DNA from: Mesorhizobium sp. WSM3862 | GTDB taxonomy: Bacteria; Pseudomonadota; Alphaproteobacteria; Rhizobiales; Rhizobiaceae | DNA length: 64,000 nt | Assembly (NCBI RefSeq): GCF_002294985.1 | Contig: NZ_NSGE01000004.1 | Coordinates: 186,001 to 250,000, forward strand | Reading direction: 5' to 3' | Shown: positions 9,339-17,734 of the stretch, piece by piece | Numbering within the stretch: the first letter of the stretch is position 1 | Layout: each line of letters starts with the position of its first letter | The notes under the pieces: generated by a model | Seen by the model: only the letters and a program-made list of their open reading frames with translations | Told to the model about the DNA's origin: nothing | The model's database searches: none | Program-made: the position numbers and the translations under genes

Positions 9339-10623
9339 ACCAGCCTCACCACGCAAACCCGCCGACGGCGACAATGCCGGCGACAGAAGCAGCGACCAGG
9401 TCATTCGCCTGGACAGCCAGCGCGAGCAAAGGCGTGCCGCCAATCCGGGGCTCGAAAACGATGAGCTGGAAGCCCCTGTCGCGCCGGAACCTGCTGCGCT
9501 CGAAGCACCCTCGGCCCAGCCGAAGCCGGCCGCCGTCACGATAGCTTCGCCGGCCCGGGCCAAGCCGCGGCGCAGCTTAACCCGGTCTGTCCTGTTTGCG
9601 CTGCTTCCGGTGGCGCTGGCGGTCGGCGGCTATTACTACGTCGCCGGCGGTCAGGTCATGACCACCGACAATGCCTATATCCAGGCGCAGTCGCTCGGCG
9701 TCTCCACCGATGTCTCCGGCACCGTGCAGGAGATCGACGTGCATGACAACGAGGCGGTTAAGAGGGGCCAGGTGCTCTTCCGCTTGCGGCCGGGCTCGTT
9801 CGAGACGGCGCTGGCCGGCGCTCAAGCGCAACTCGGCACGGTGCGCAACCAGGTGTTGACCTTGCAGGCGAGCTACCAGCAATCGCTGGCGCAGATCGCC
9901 CAGGCCGAGGCCGACATCCCCTATTACGAGTCGGCCTTCCAGCGTCAGCAGGACCTGCTCAAGACCTCAACCGCCTCGAAGGCGACTTTCGACAGCGCCC
10001 AGCACGATCTCATCGCCGCCCGGCAGAAAGTCATCGTCGCCAAGGCGCAGGCGCACGCAACGCTCGCCCAGCTCGGCGGCGACGCCGACCAGCCGGTCGA
10101 GAAGAACCCCTTCTACCTGCAGGCCAAATCGGCGGTGGACGATGCCGAGCGCAATCTCGGCGATTCCGTCGTCAAGGCGCCGTTCGACGGCGTCGTCACC
10201 AATGTCGATGCGCTGCAAGTCGGCAAGTACCTGCCCGCCTCACAGCCGGCCTTCAGCCTGGTCTCGTCGACCGACATCTGGATCGCCGCCGAGCCGAAGG
10301 AAACCGAGCTCACTTATGTCCGGCCGGGGCAAAAGGCGACGATCAGCATCGATGGCTATCCGGGCGAGGTCTGGCATGGCGAGGTCGGCAGCATCAGCCC
10401 GGCCTCGTCCTCGAGCTTCTCGCTGCTTCCGGCGCAGAACACCAGCGGCAACTGGGTCAAGGTCGTGCAGCGCATTCCGATGCGGGTGACGATCGACGAC
10501 CCGCAAGGCAAGCCGCCGCTGCGCGGGGGCATGAGCGCGGTTGTCAGCATAGACACCGGCCATGCCCGCGGCCTGCCCGATTTCGTGACCGACCTCTTCA
10601 AGCGGTTTGAGCAAAAGTCATGA
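9331..10623 (+). CDS. Membrane-fusion protein of a second EmrAB-type pump
   Basis: The 430-residue HlyD-family adaptor has a cytoplasmic tail of about 85 residues, a single transmembrane segment (SVLFALLPVALAVGGYYYV), lipoyl halves at AYIQAQSLGVSTDVSGTV and VVKAPFDGVVTNV, a coiled-coil hairpin and a beta-barrel. Only about one third of residues appear shared with the first adaptor (2362-3537) by eye, so this is not a recent duplicate. It overlaps the marR remnant upstream by 8 bases and the permease downstream by 4 bases (ATGA). Confidence 0.92.
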   Translation: MSEPASPRKPADGDNAGDRSSDQVIRLDSQREQRRAANPGLENDELEAPVAPEPAALEAPSAQPKPAAVTIASPARAKPRRSLTRSVLFALLPVALAVGGYYYVAGGQVMTTDNAYIQAQSLGVSTDVSGTVQEIDVHDNEAVKRGQVLFRLRPGSFETALAGAQAQLGTVRNQVLTLQASYQQSLAQIAQAEADIPYYESAFQRQQDLLKTSTASKATFDSAQHDLIAARQKVIVAKAQAHATLAQLGGDADQPVEKNPFYLQAKSAVDDAERNLGDSVVKAPFDGVVTNVDALQVGKYLPASQPAFSLVSSTDIWIAAEPKETELTYVRPGQKATISIDGYPGEVWHGEVGSISPASSSSFSLLPAQNTSGNWVKVVQRIPMRVTIDDPQGKPPLRGGMSAVVSIDTGHARGLPDFVTDLFKRFEQKS

Positions 10624-12161
10624 GCACCGTCGCCACGGGCACGCCTGCGGTCGCCAATCGCGGAGCCATCACCGCCTGCGTCATCCTGGCGGTCATCATG
10701 CAGGCGCTGGACACCACCATTGCCAATGTGGCGCTGCCCTATATCCAGGGCAGCGTGTCGGCGAGCGCCGACCAGATCAACTGGGTGCTCACTTCCTATA
10801 TCGTCGCCGCGGCGGTGATGACGCCGCCTTCGGGCTATCTTGCCAACCGCTTCGGCCGCAAGCGCATCCTGCTGGTCGCCATCACCGGCTTCGTCGTCGC
10901 CTCGGTGCTGTGCGGCTTTGCCCAGTCGCTGCCGCAGATCGTCGGCTTTCGGCTGCTTCAAGGCCTGTTCGGCGCCGCCCTTGTACCGCTGTCCCAGAGT
11001 ATCCTGCTGGACATCTACAGCGTCGAGGAGCGCGGTTCGGCCATGGCGCTGTTCGGCGTCTCGGTGATGGTCGGCCCGGTGCTTGGGCCCGTCATGGGCG
11101 GTTGGCTGACCGAGAATGTTTCCTGGCGCTGGGTCTTCTACATCAACGTGCCGATCGGCGTGCTGGCTTTCGCCGGCGTCTCGATGTTCGTGCAGGAGAC
11201 CAAGCTCGACCTCAAGGCCCGGCTCGACTGGTTGGGTTTCGGCATGCTCAGCCTCGCCATCGCTTCGCTGCAGATGTTCCTCGACCGCGGCGAGCAGCTC
11301 AACTGGTTCTCCTCGTCCGAGATCATCGTCGAGGCGCTGGTCTGCGCGTCGGCCTTCTATATCTTCATCGTCCACACCTTCACCGCCCGCGACACCTTCG
11401 TGAACCCGCGGCTGTTCCTCGACCGGAATTTCGCGGTCGGCATGGTGTTCATCTTCATCATCGGCATCACCTATCTCGCCTCCCTGGCGCTGATGACGCC
11501 CTACCTGCAAACGCTGATGGGCTATCCCGTGGTGACCGCCGGCATCGTCATGGGACCGCGCGGCCTAGGCACCATGGCCTGCATGTTCCTTGTCGGCCGG
11601 CTGGTCGGCAAGGTCGACACGCGCTGGCTGCTGTTCACGGGGCTCGCGGTCACCGCCTGGGCGATGTACGACATGACCGGCTGGACCCCGGACGTTTCGC
11701 AATGGACGATCATCCGCACCGGCTTCATCCAGGGCGCCGGCTTAGGCTTCCTGTTCGTGCCGCTCACCACCATCACCTTCGCCACGCTGGCGCCGGAACG
11801 GCGCGCTGAAGGGACGGGCCTCTACAATCTGTCGCGCAACATCGGCTCCAGCGTCGGCATCTCGGTCGTCACCGCGCTTCTGACGCAGAACCAGCAGATC
11901 AACCATGCCAACATCGCCGACTATGTGACGCCCTATAATCCGGCGTTCGGCGATCCGGCGATCGCGCAGGCGCTGAGCCCTTACACCGCCGCCGGCCGCG
12001 CCGCGCTCGACGGGCTGGTCACGCTGCAGGCAACGATCATCAGCTATGTCGACGACTTCGAGCTGATGATGTTGCTCTCGCTCGCCGCCATCCCGCTTGT
12101 GCTTCTGCTGCGCAAGCCTGGCACACCGGCCAAGGTCGACCACAGCGCCGTCATGGAGTGA
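10620..12161 (+). CDS. DHA2-family MFS efflux permease, second EmrB-type
   Basis: The 513-residue, 14-helix transporter carries the DHA2 signature LDTTIANVALPYIQG after helix 1 and GPVLGPVMGGWL (motif C) in helix 5. The start ATG overlaps the adaptor stop by 4 bases, so the two are translationally coupled. With the adaptor it forms a complete tripartite pump when joined to an outer-membrane channel encoded elsewhere. Substrate unknown. Loss of the MarR reader upstream suggests expression could be constitutive; that is inference. Confidence 0.92.
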   Translation: MSTVATGTPAVANRGAITACVILAVIMQALDTTIANVALPYIQGSVSASADQINWVLTSYIVAAAVMTPPSGYLANRFGRKRILLVAITGFVVASVLCGFAQSLPQIVGFRLLQGLFGAALVPLSQSILLDIYSVEERGSAMALFGVSVMVGPVLGPVMGGWLTENVSWRWVFYINVPIGVLAFAGVSMFVQETKLDLKARLDWLGFGMLSLAIASLQMFLDRGEQLNWFSSSEIIVEALVCASAFYIFIVHTFTARDTFVNPRLFLDRNFAVGMVFIFIIGITYLASLALMTPYLQTLMGYPVVTAGIVMGPRGLGTMACMFLVGRLVGKVDTRWLLFTGLAVTAWAMYDMTGWTPDVSQWTIIRTGFIQGAGLGFLFVPLTTITFATLAPERRAEGTGLYNLSRNIGSSVGISVVTALLTQNQQINHANIADYVTPYNPAFGDPAIAQALSPYTAAGRAALDGLVTLQATIISYVDDFELMMLLSLAAIPLVLLLRKPGTPAKVDHSAVME

Positions 12162-12166
12162 GCTGG

Positions 12167-12250
12167 TGCATGTCGCCCAAAAGCGTGGAGCGGTTTTGGG
12201 AAAACGACACTGCATTAAAACAAAGTCCCTAAAGCGCGTCGCGCTTTAGG
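12167..12250. repeat. Dispersed rhizobial repeat ending in a perfect hairpin
   Basis: The segment starting GTGCATGTCGCCCAAAAGCG and ending in the CCTAAAGCGC-GTC-GCGCTTTAGG hairpin (12228-12250) resembles a repeat I know from many Mesorhizobium intergenic regions. It lies just after the second pump operon and may double as its terminator. The hairpin is directly visible; repeat status is from memory and would need a genome search. Confidence 0.55.
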
Positions 12251-12258
12251 AGGAAAAA

Positions 12259-12283
12259 CCGGGGTCCCCCCGCGGGACCCCGG
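12259..12283. terminator. GC-rich 10-bp hairpin
   Basis: CCGGGGTCCC at 12259-12268 pairs with 12274-12283. It sits in the 346-base gap between the convergent pump permease and yidC, with an A run on its left flank, giving a U-run for minus-strand transcripts. The rest of the gap (12284-12460) shows nothing recognisable. Confidence 0.45.
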
Positions 12284-12460
12284 CCTGCCGGACGGCCTTC
12301 CCAACACCGGCGTCGCTGCGCCGGAAGCCGTCGCGGCTTTTGGGGAGGACCGGGGAAGCTACGAGGCAGGCCATGCCGCAGTTTCGCGGGGGCAGGCCAA
12401 ATTCCGAAAGACGGCTGCGCGAAGTTCTGTCCGGAGCGCCATAGGGCAAGCCGCCAACGA

Positions 12461-12485
12461 AAAACCCCGGTCATGCCGGGGTTTT
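12461..12485 (-). terminator. Intrinsic terminator of yidC
   Basis: AAAACCCCGG at 12461-12470 pairs perfectly with 12476-12485 around a 5-base loop; read on the minus strand the stem is followed by TTTTTCG. It lies 23 bases after the yidC stop codon. Confidence 0.85.
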
Positions 12486-12507
12486 GGTGTTAGGGCCGGG
12501 GTGCCAT

Positions 12508-14325
12508 CTATTCCGCCGGCGATGGTTTCTTGCGGAACATCGCCGCCAGATTGTCCCACAACTCGATCTTGGCGCCCTGGCGCTTCATGATCACGCCCTG
12601 CTGCAGGATCGAGAGCAGGTTGTTCCAGGCCCAGTAGATGACGAGGCCGGCCGGGAAGGAACCCATCATGAAGGTGAAGAGGACCGGCATCCAGGTGAAC
12701 ACCGCGGCCTGCGTCGGGTCCGGCGGCGTCGGGTTCATGCGCATCTGCAGGAACATGGTGATGCCCATCACGACCGCCCAGGCGCCCATATGCGGGAGGA
12801 AGGCCGGCGGCGCGAAGGGCAGCAGGCCGAACAGGTTGAACACCGAGGTCGGATCGGGCGCCGCGAGGTCGTGGATCCAGCCGAAGAACGGCGCGTGCCG
12901 CATCTCGATGGTGATGTAGAGCACCTTGTAGAGCGAGAAGAAGACCGGGATCTGCAGCGCCACCGGCCAACAGCCGGCCAACGGATTGATCTTTTCCGTC
13001 TTGTAGAGCTCCATCATCGCCTGCTGCTGCTTCATCTTGTCGTCCGCGTATTTCTCGCGGATTTCCAGCATCTTCGGCTGCACCTTCTTCATGTTCGCCA
13101 TCGACGCGTAGGACTTGTTGGCCAGCGGGAAGAAGATGGCCTTGACGATGACGGTCGTGGCCAGGATCGCTAGGCCGAAATTGCCGAAGAATTTGTACAG
13201 CGTGTCGATCAGCCAGAACATCGGCTTGGTGATGAAATAGAACCAGCCCCAGTCGATCAGCAGATTGAACTGGCGAATATGGCGGTCAGCCTCATAGGCG
13301 TTGATCTTGGCGACTTCCTTGGCGCCGGCGAACACTTCGGTTTCGATGGTTGCGGACTGGCCGGCCTCGATGTTGATCGGATCAGTGAGGAAGTCGGATT
13401 GGTAGCGATGGCGCCCGTCCTCGAAATAGCCGTAGCGCGGCTGGAAGGGCTGCTTTTCGGTCGGCACCATGGTGACGGCCCAGTACTTGTCGGTGATGCC
13501 GAGCCAGCCGTCGGTCGACTTGCCTGGCTTGACTTCCTTGTCCTTCTCGATGGCGGCGTATTTGTATTCCGTCAGCCCCTCGGTGCCAGTAACCCCGATC
13601 AGGCCTTCATGCAGCACATAAGTGCTGGCGACCGCCGGCTTGTCGTAGCGCGTGACGCGACCGTAGTTGAACAGGCTGACGGCAGCGCTTCCCGAATTCT
13701 GCACGGTGTCCGAAACGGTGAACATATAATCGTTGTCGACCGAGATGGTGCGCTTGAAGGTCAGGCCCTTGTCGTTGGTGTAGGTCAGCGTCACCGGCGT
13801 CGACGGGGTCAGCGTCGGATTGCCCTCAACGCTCCACACCGTGTCGGAACTCGGCACCGCGCCGGTCTTGTCGGTGCCGACGAACCCGATCTCGGCGAAA
13901 TAGCCGGTCGGTAGCGCCTGCGGATTGAGGAGTTGGATCTCGGGCGAATTCTTGTCGACCGTCTCGGTGTAGTGCTTGAGCTTGAGGTCGTCCAGGCGAG
14001 CGCCGGTGAGATTGATCGAGCCCTCGAGGCTCGGCGTGTCGATCTTGATGCGCTTGGTCGCGGCAACAGCCTGGTCACGGCTCTCGACAGTGACTGTCTC
14101 GCCGCCAGGCGCAGTTGGGATGGCGCCCGGAGCCGGCGCCGGCGTCCCGGCCGCGCCCGGATTGGTCCCCTGCGCTTCGTTCTTCTGCGCCTCGACGCGC
14201 TGCTGCTCGATGCGGGCCTGCTCGCGTTGCTGCTCCATCTTGGGGTTCATGTAGAACACCTGCCAGAGCGTCAGGATCAGCACCGACAGCGCGATGGTGA
14301 TGAAGAAATTGCGGTTGTTTTCCAT
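12508..14325 (-). CDS. yidC: Membrane protein insertase YidC
   Basis: The 605-residue inner-membrane insertase has an N-terminal helix (FFITIALSVLILTLWQVF), a Pro/Ala-rich linker, the large periplasmic beta-sandwich domain (about 70-360), and the conserved C-terminal insertase core with five helices, including FFPLANKSYASMANMKKVQPK. It inserts Sec-dependent and independent membrane proteins. It follows rnpA by 14 bases in the conserved rpmH-rnpA-yidC order, and a clean terminator follows, so engB is not in this transcript. Confidence 0.97.
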   Translation of the reverse strand: MENNRNFFITIALSVLILTLWQVFYMNPKMEQQREQARIEQQRVEAQKNEAQGTNPGAAGTPAPAPGAIPTAPGGETVTVESRDQAVAATKRIKIDTPSLEGSINLTGARLDDLKLKHYTETVDKNSPEIQLLNPQALPTGYFAEIGFVGTDKTGAVPSSDTVWSVEGNPTLTPSTPVTLTYTNDKGLTFKRTISVDNDYMFTVSDTVQNSGSAAVSLFNYGRVTRYDKPAVASTYVLHEGLIGVTGTEGLTEYKYAAIEKDKEVKPGKSTDGWLGITDKYWAVTMVPTEKQPFQPRYGYFEDGRHRYQSDFLTDPINIEAGQSATIETEVFAGAKEVAKINAYEADRHIRQFNLLIDWGWFYFITKPMFWLIDTLYKFFGNFGLAILATTVIVKAIFFPLANKSYASMANMKKVQPKMLEIREKYADDKMKQQQAMMELYKTEKINPLAGCWPVALQIPVFFSLYKVLYITIEMRHAPFFGWIHDLAAPDPTSVFNLFGLLPFAPPAFLPHMGAWAVVMGITMFLQMRMNPTPPDPTQAAVFTWMPVLFTFMMGSFPAGLVIYWAWNNLLSILQQGVIMKRQGAKIELWDNLAAMFRKKPSPAE

Positions 14326-14339
14326 CGAAAGCCCTTGGC

Positions 14340-14693
14340 CTATCGTGTTCCGCGCAGCCGGCGGGAAAGCTCGGCCTTCAACTGGCCGAACGGAATGGCA
14401 AGCACGTCTTCGCGCCCGACGATGACATAGTCACTGCCGGGCGCCATGTCATCGGCGGCATGCGTTCGCACGGCTTCTCTCAGCCGCCGCCGGACGCGGT
14501 TGCGCACCACGGCGTTGCCGACCTTCTTGGTCACGGTGTAGCCGACGCGTGGCGCACAATCGTCGCCCCGGTCGAGAACCTCGACGAGAAAAAGCCGCCC
14601 GCGGCGCTTCTCGCCGCCGCGCACAGCCATGAAATCCGCGCGTTTCAGAAGCCGCCCGGGAGTTTTCCCCTTTGGCTTGCCGGTTGCGGGCAA
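14340..14693 (-). CDS. rnpA: RNase P protein component, TTG start
   Basis: The 117-residue basic protein binds RNase P RNA for tRNA 5' maturation. It contains [15 protein letters not shown] and the RNR motif in [15 protein letters not shown]. Longer in-frame readings would overlap rpmH, so I chose TTG 14693, which leaves 16 bases after the rpmH stop and gives the usual family length. Part of rpmH-rnpA-yidC. Confidence 0.9.
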   Translation of the reverse strand: MPATGKPKGKTPGRLLKRADFMAVRGGEKRRGRLFLVEVLDRGDDCAPRVGYTVTKKVGNAVVRNRVRRRLREAVRTHAADDMAPGSDYVIVGREDVLAIPFGQLKAELSRRLRGTR

Positions 14694-14709
14694 CGATCTC
14701 GTCTTTCGT

Positions 14710-14844
14710 TCAGGCGCTGAGCCGCTTGCGGCCGCGGTTGCGGCGGGCTGCGACGACGCCGCGGCCACCCTTGGTGGCCATACGGGCACGGAAACCGTGC
14801 CGGCGCTTGCGGACGAGTTTGGACGGTTGGTAGGTACGCTTCAT
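14710..14844 (-). CDS. rpmH: 50S ribosomal protein L34
   Basis: The 44-residue, Arg/Lys-rich protein begins [20 protein letters not shown] and ends GRKRLSA, a full-length L34. It is the first gene of the rpmH-rnpA-yidC group. The upstream 255 bases, to the divergent histidine kinase, should contain both promoters; I see no unmistakable -35/-10 pair there. Confidence 0.97.
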   Translation of the reverse strand: MKRTYQPSKLVRKRRHGFRARMATKGGRGVVAARRNRGRKRLSA

Positions 14845-15099
14845 TTGTTTTAATACCGCGGCGTGCGGCCCTTCTTGATTCTGTCACACTGTAACAGGAG
14901 CTTTGCCGGGCCGGTTATAGGCGCGATCGAAACCGCGCCGGGACGGAAGGCCCGAGCGTGAGCGGGCTTATAGGAAGAAGGATTTTGGAAGTCAATCCAG
15001 CCCGCCCAAAGGCATTTTTTCACTGGCCGGCGGCGAAATTGGCAAAAAAGCCGCAAATCGCATAATCTTGCTCGATCAAGCCTTCGTGAAAACCGCGTC

Positions 15100-16593
15100 A
15101 TGACAAGTGAAGTCCTGTCAACGGATGAAAAGCCACGCCCCGCGGCGGCAAGCTCGCCGCGCCGGGTGCCGCTGTCGCGCGGTCTGTCGACCAAGCTTCT
15201 GCTTCTCACCATCGTCTTCGTGCTGCTCGCCGAAATCCTGATCTTCCTGCCCTGGATCGCCAGCTACCGGGTGAACTGGCTGAAGGAGCGGCTGAGCACC
15301 TCCGCCGCCGTGTCGATCGTGTTGCTGCAGGGCGAGCCCAACTCCCTGTCGCACACCGCCCAGAACGACGTGCTGATGGCGATCGGCGCCAAGGCGATCG
15401 CGGTGCGCGACGGCGGCGTCTCGCGGCTGCTGGTCGTGGCCGACATGCCGCCGAAGGTCGACGAGCATATCGACATTGCCAATGTCGGCCTGGTCAACGG
15501 CATGACCGGCGCGCTGGAAACGCTGTTCGCCGGCGGCAACCGCATGCTGCGCGTCTTCGGCCCGGTCGGCGACAGCGACAAGGAATTCGAGCTGATCATG
15601 CCGGACTACAGTCTGCGCAACGCCATGCTCAGATATTCGCGCAACGTCGCCGTCGTCTCGCTGCTGATCTCGCTGTTCACCGCCATGCTCGTCTATGCGG
15701 CGATCGATCTGATCATGATCGGCCCGATCCGCACCATGACGCGCTCGATCCTGTCCTTCTCCGAAGCGCCGGACGATCCCGGCCGCATAATTTGCCCGAC
15801 GGAGCGTGCCGACGAGATCGGCGTCGCCGAGCGCGAGTTGTCGCAGATGCAGGATCGGCTGCAAAAAATGCTCGCCGAGCAGAAGCACCTCGCCAACCTC
15901 GGGCTTGCCGTGTCCAAGATCAACCACGACATGCGCAACATCCTGGCTTCCGCGCAGCTTATGTCGGACCGGTTGCGCCAGGTGAAGGATCCGACCGTCC
16001 AGTCCTTCGCGCCGAAGCTGTTGCGCGCGCTCGACCGCGCCGTCGCCTATTCGGAGGGCGTGCTTGCCTATGGCCGCACACAGGAGCCGGCGCCGTCGCG
16101 CCGCCGCTTGCGGCTGCGCCAGCTGGTCGACGACGTGCACGGCCTGCTCGACATCGAGGAGGGCATCGAATTCATCAATGCCGTCGAGCTCACCTTCGAA
16201 GTCGACGCCGATTCCGACCAGCTCTTCCGCGTGCTCACCAATCTGTGCCGCAACTCGGTGCAGGCAATGGCGGCCGACACGGAGAGCGCGGTGGTGCGTC
16301 GGCTCGCCGTCTCGGCCGAGCGCTTGGGCAGCGTCAGCCGCATCACCGTCAGCGACACCGGCCCCGGCCTCCCGCCCAAGGCGCGCGAGAACCTGTTCGC
16401 CGCCTTCCGCGGCTCGGCGCGCAGCGGCGGCACCGGCCTTGGCCTGGCGATCGCCCATGAGCTGATCCGCGCCCATGGCGGCACGGTGGAGCTGGTCGAA
16501 TCGATCGGCGGCCGCACGGTCTTCGCCGTCACCATCCCCGACCAGCCGGTGCGGCTCGATCAGGCCCGCAACGGCCTGCGCCGCCCGGCTTGA
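15100..16593 (+). CDS. Orphan transmembrane sensor histidine kinase
   Basis: The 497-residue kinase has helices at about 30-52 and 183-205 bounding an extracytoplasmic sensor of about 130 residues, then a HAMP-like linker, a dimerisation helix with phospho-acceptor His276 in SKINHDMRN, and a HATPase domain (N box NLCRNSVQAM, G boxes DTGPGLP and GTGLGLAI). HDMRN is a variant of the usual H-E-L-R-N. No response regulator is nearby, so the partner is elsewhere. Its C-terminus ends 202 bases before the tRNA gene. Confidence 0.88.
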   Translation: MTSEVLSTDEKPRPAAASSPRRVPLSRGLSTKLLLLTIVFVLLAEILIFLPWIASYRVNWLKERLSTSAAVSIVLLQGEPNSLSHTAQNDVLMAIGAKAIAVRDGGVSRLLVVADMPPKVDEHIDIANVGLVNGMTGALETLFAGGNRMLRVFGPVGDSDKEFELIMPDYSLRNAMLRYSRNVAVVSLLISLFTAMLVYAAIDLIMIGPIRTMTRSILSFSEAPDDPGRIICPTERADEIGVAERELSQMQDRLQKMLAEQKHLANLGLAVSKINHDMRNILASAQLMSDRLRQVKDPTVQSFAPKLLRALDRAVAYSEGVLAYGRTQEPAPSRRRLRLRQLVDDVHGLLDIEEGIEFINAVELTFEVDADSDQLFRVLTNLCRNSVQAMAADTESAVVRRLAVSAERLGSVSRITVSDTGPGLPPKARENLFAAFRGSARSGGTGLGLAIAHELIRAHGGTVELVESIGGRTVFAVTIPDQPVRLDQARNGLRRPA

Positions 16594-16795
16594 TCGTGGC
16601 AGGCCAGGGAAGACGTTCCCGCTTCGGAGTTCCGCGAAGCAAAGAACCCGGTCGGAATGTGATCCTGTAAACGCCTGCGACAAAACTTTTGCCGGGCCGG
16701 CTTGCTTTTCCGAAATTCAGTCGTTAGGGAACACTCCACATCGCGGTCGGCGTCTCGACCGGATCGCGGGGCTTGTGTCTCACACGGCCTGATGC

Positions 16796-16872
16796 GCGCC
16801 CGTAGCTCAGCTGGATAGAGCACCAGACTACGAATCTGGGGGTCAGGAGTTCGAATCTCTTCGGGCGCGCCA
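16796..16872 (+). tRNA. tRNA-Arg (anticodon ACG)
   Basis: A 77-base gene folds fully: acceptor GCGCCCG paired with CGGGCGC, D-arm GCTCAGCTGGATAGAGC, anticodon stem CCAGA/TCTGG with loop CTACGAA (ACG at 16830-16832), T-arm with TTCGAAT, discriminator G and an encoded CCA. It would read CGN codons after A34-to-inosine editing. The 367 bases after it, up to 17240, hold no recognisable gene. Confidence 0.97.
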
Positions 16873-17239
16873 TTTTGTAATGCACATACCAATGTGGTGC
16901 GGACGTCGTCAGGCTTCCTAAGGTGGCCGCTTCCAGACCCTTTCCGCACATTCCAGTCCGTTTCGGTCCGATGACCGGAGTTGGCCGGTGGCGGTCTCTC
17001 CGCTCTTGGTTACCGCTTCTCGAAAGCAGACGTCGGCATGCAGTGCGTCGACGGCTCATTTGTGGCGGCAAGCGGTGACCAAATCTGTGCGTCTCCTCAG
17101 GCGCCGGGTGTACTGCGGGGTCAGCCGGCCAGTCGGTTTTCCATGACACCGGCCCGCAACCTTCAGAATATGATAGCTCGCGGCAAGGAAGCCGGTGCTG
17201 GTTTATCAGAAAGCCCCGCAGGCGGCAGCGGCGGAACAG

Positions 17240-17713
17240 TCAGAGCCAGCGGCGAACCTCGGCCTTATAGCGGCGGTAGTCGTCGCCGAACTTCGCTTCG
17301 AGATAGCGCTCCTCGCGGTCGATCACCTGCGTCTGGATCGCGATCAGCACCAATGGGAGCAACGCGAAGGCGATCGGCCCGTCGAAGCCGATCGCAAGGC
17401 CGGCATAGATAAGCGCCATGCCGAGATACATGGGATTGCGGGTCCACCGATAAGGACCGGTCGTTGCGATGAGGGTCGTTGGCTGCGACGGCGGAACGTT
17501 GGTGCCCAGCCGCCGGAACAGCCCCGCCGCCGCAAGCATCATCGCCGCGCCGGCAACGAACAGCAGCGCGCCCGTCGCGACCAGCAACCGCCAGTCGATG
17601 TCGAAAGAGCGCAGGGTGACGAACCGCTCCGCCGCCAGCCCCAACAGCAGCGCTCCCAGATAGACCAAAGGCGGAGGGAAGCGCACACCCGCGCTGTCCG
17701 GTTCGACGGCCAT
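17240..17713 (-). CDS. Isoprenylcysteine-carboxyl-methyltransferase-like membrane protein
   Basis: The 157-residue protein has about four hydrophobic helices and the family C-terminal signature: GPYRWTRNPMYLG, then a helix and EERYLEAKFGDDYRRY. This is the NnrU/ICMT/PEMT-like SAM-binding membrane fold; bacterial substrates are usually unknown. ATG 17713 has GGAGAGGAG directly upstream. It follows the flavoprotein gene by 21 bases and is probably cotranscribed with it. A second, more distant member lies at 33925-34578. Confidence 0.8.
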   Translation of the reverse strand: MAVEPDSAGVRFPPPLVYLGALLLGLAAERFVTLRSFDIDWRLLVATGALLFVAGAAMMLAAAGLFRRLGTNVPPSQPTTLIATTGPYRWTRNPMYLGMALIYAGLAIGFDGPIAFALLPLVLIAIQTQVIDREERYLEAKFGDDYRRYKAEVRRWL

Positions 17714-17734
17714 GCTCCTCTCCAATCTCTGCTC

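Noticed and set aside
16724..17149. Minus-strand frame crossing the tRNA, containing PKRFELLTPRFVVW
   Set aside because: This is the familiar false translation of an antisense tRNA-Arg gene, not a protein.
16981..17412. 143-codon plus-strand frame after the tRNA
   Set aside because: Its second half is antisense to the methyltransferase gene and its composition is not protein-like.
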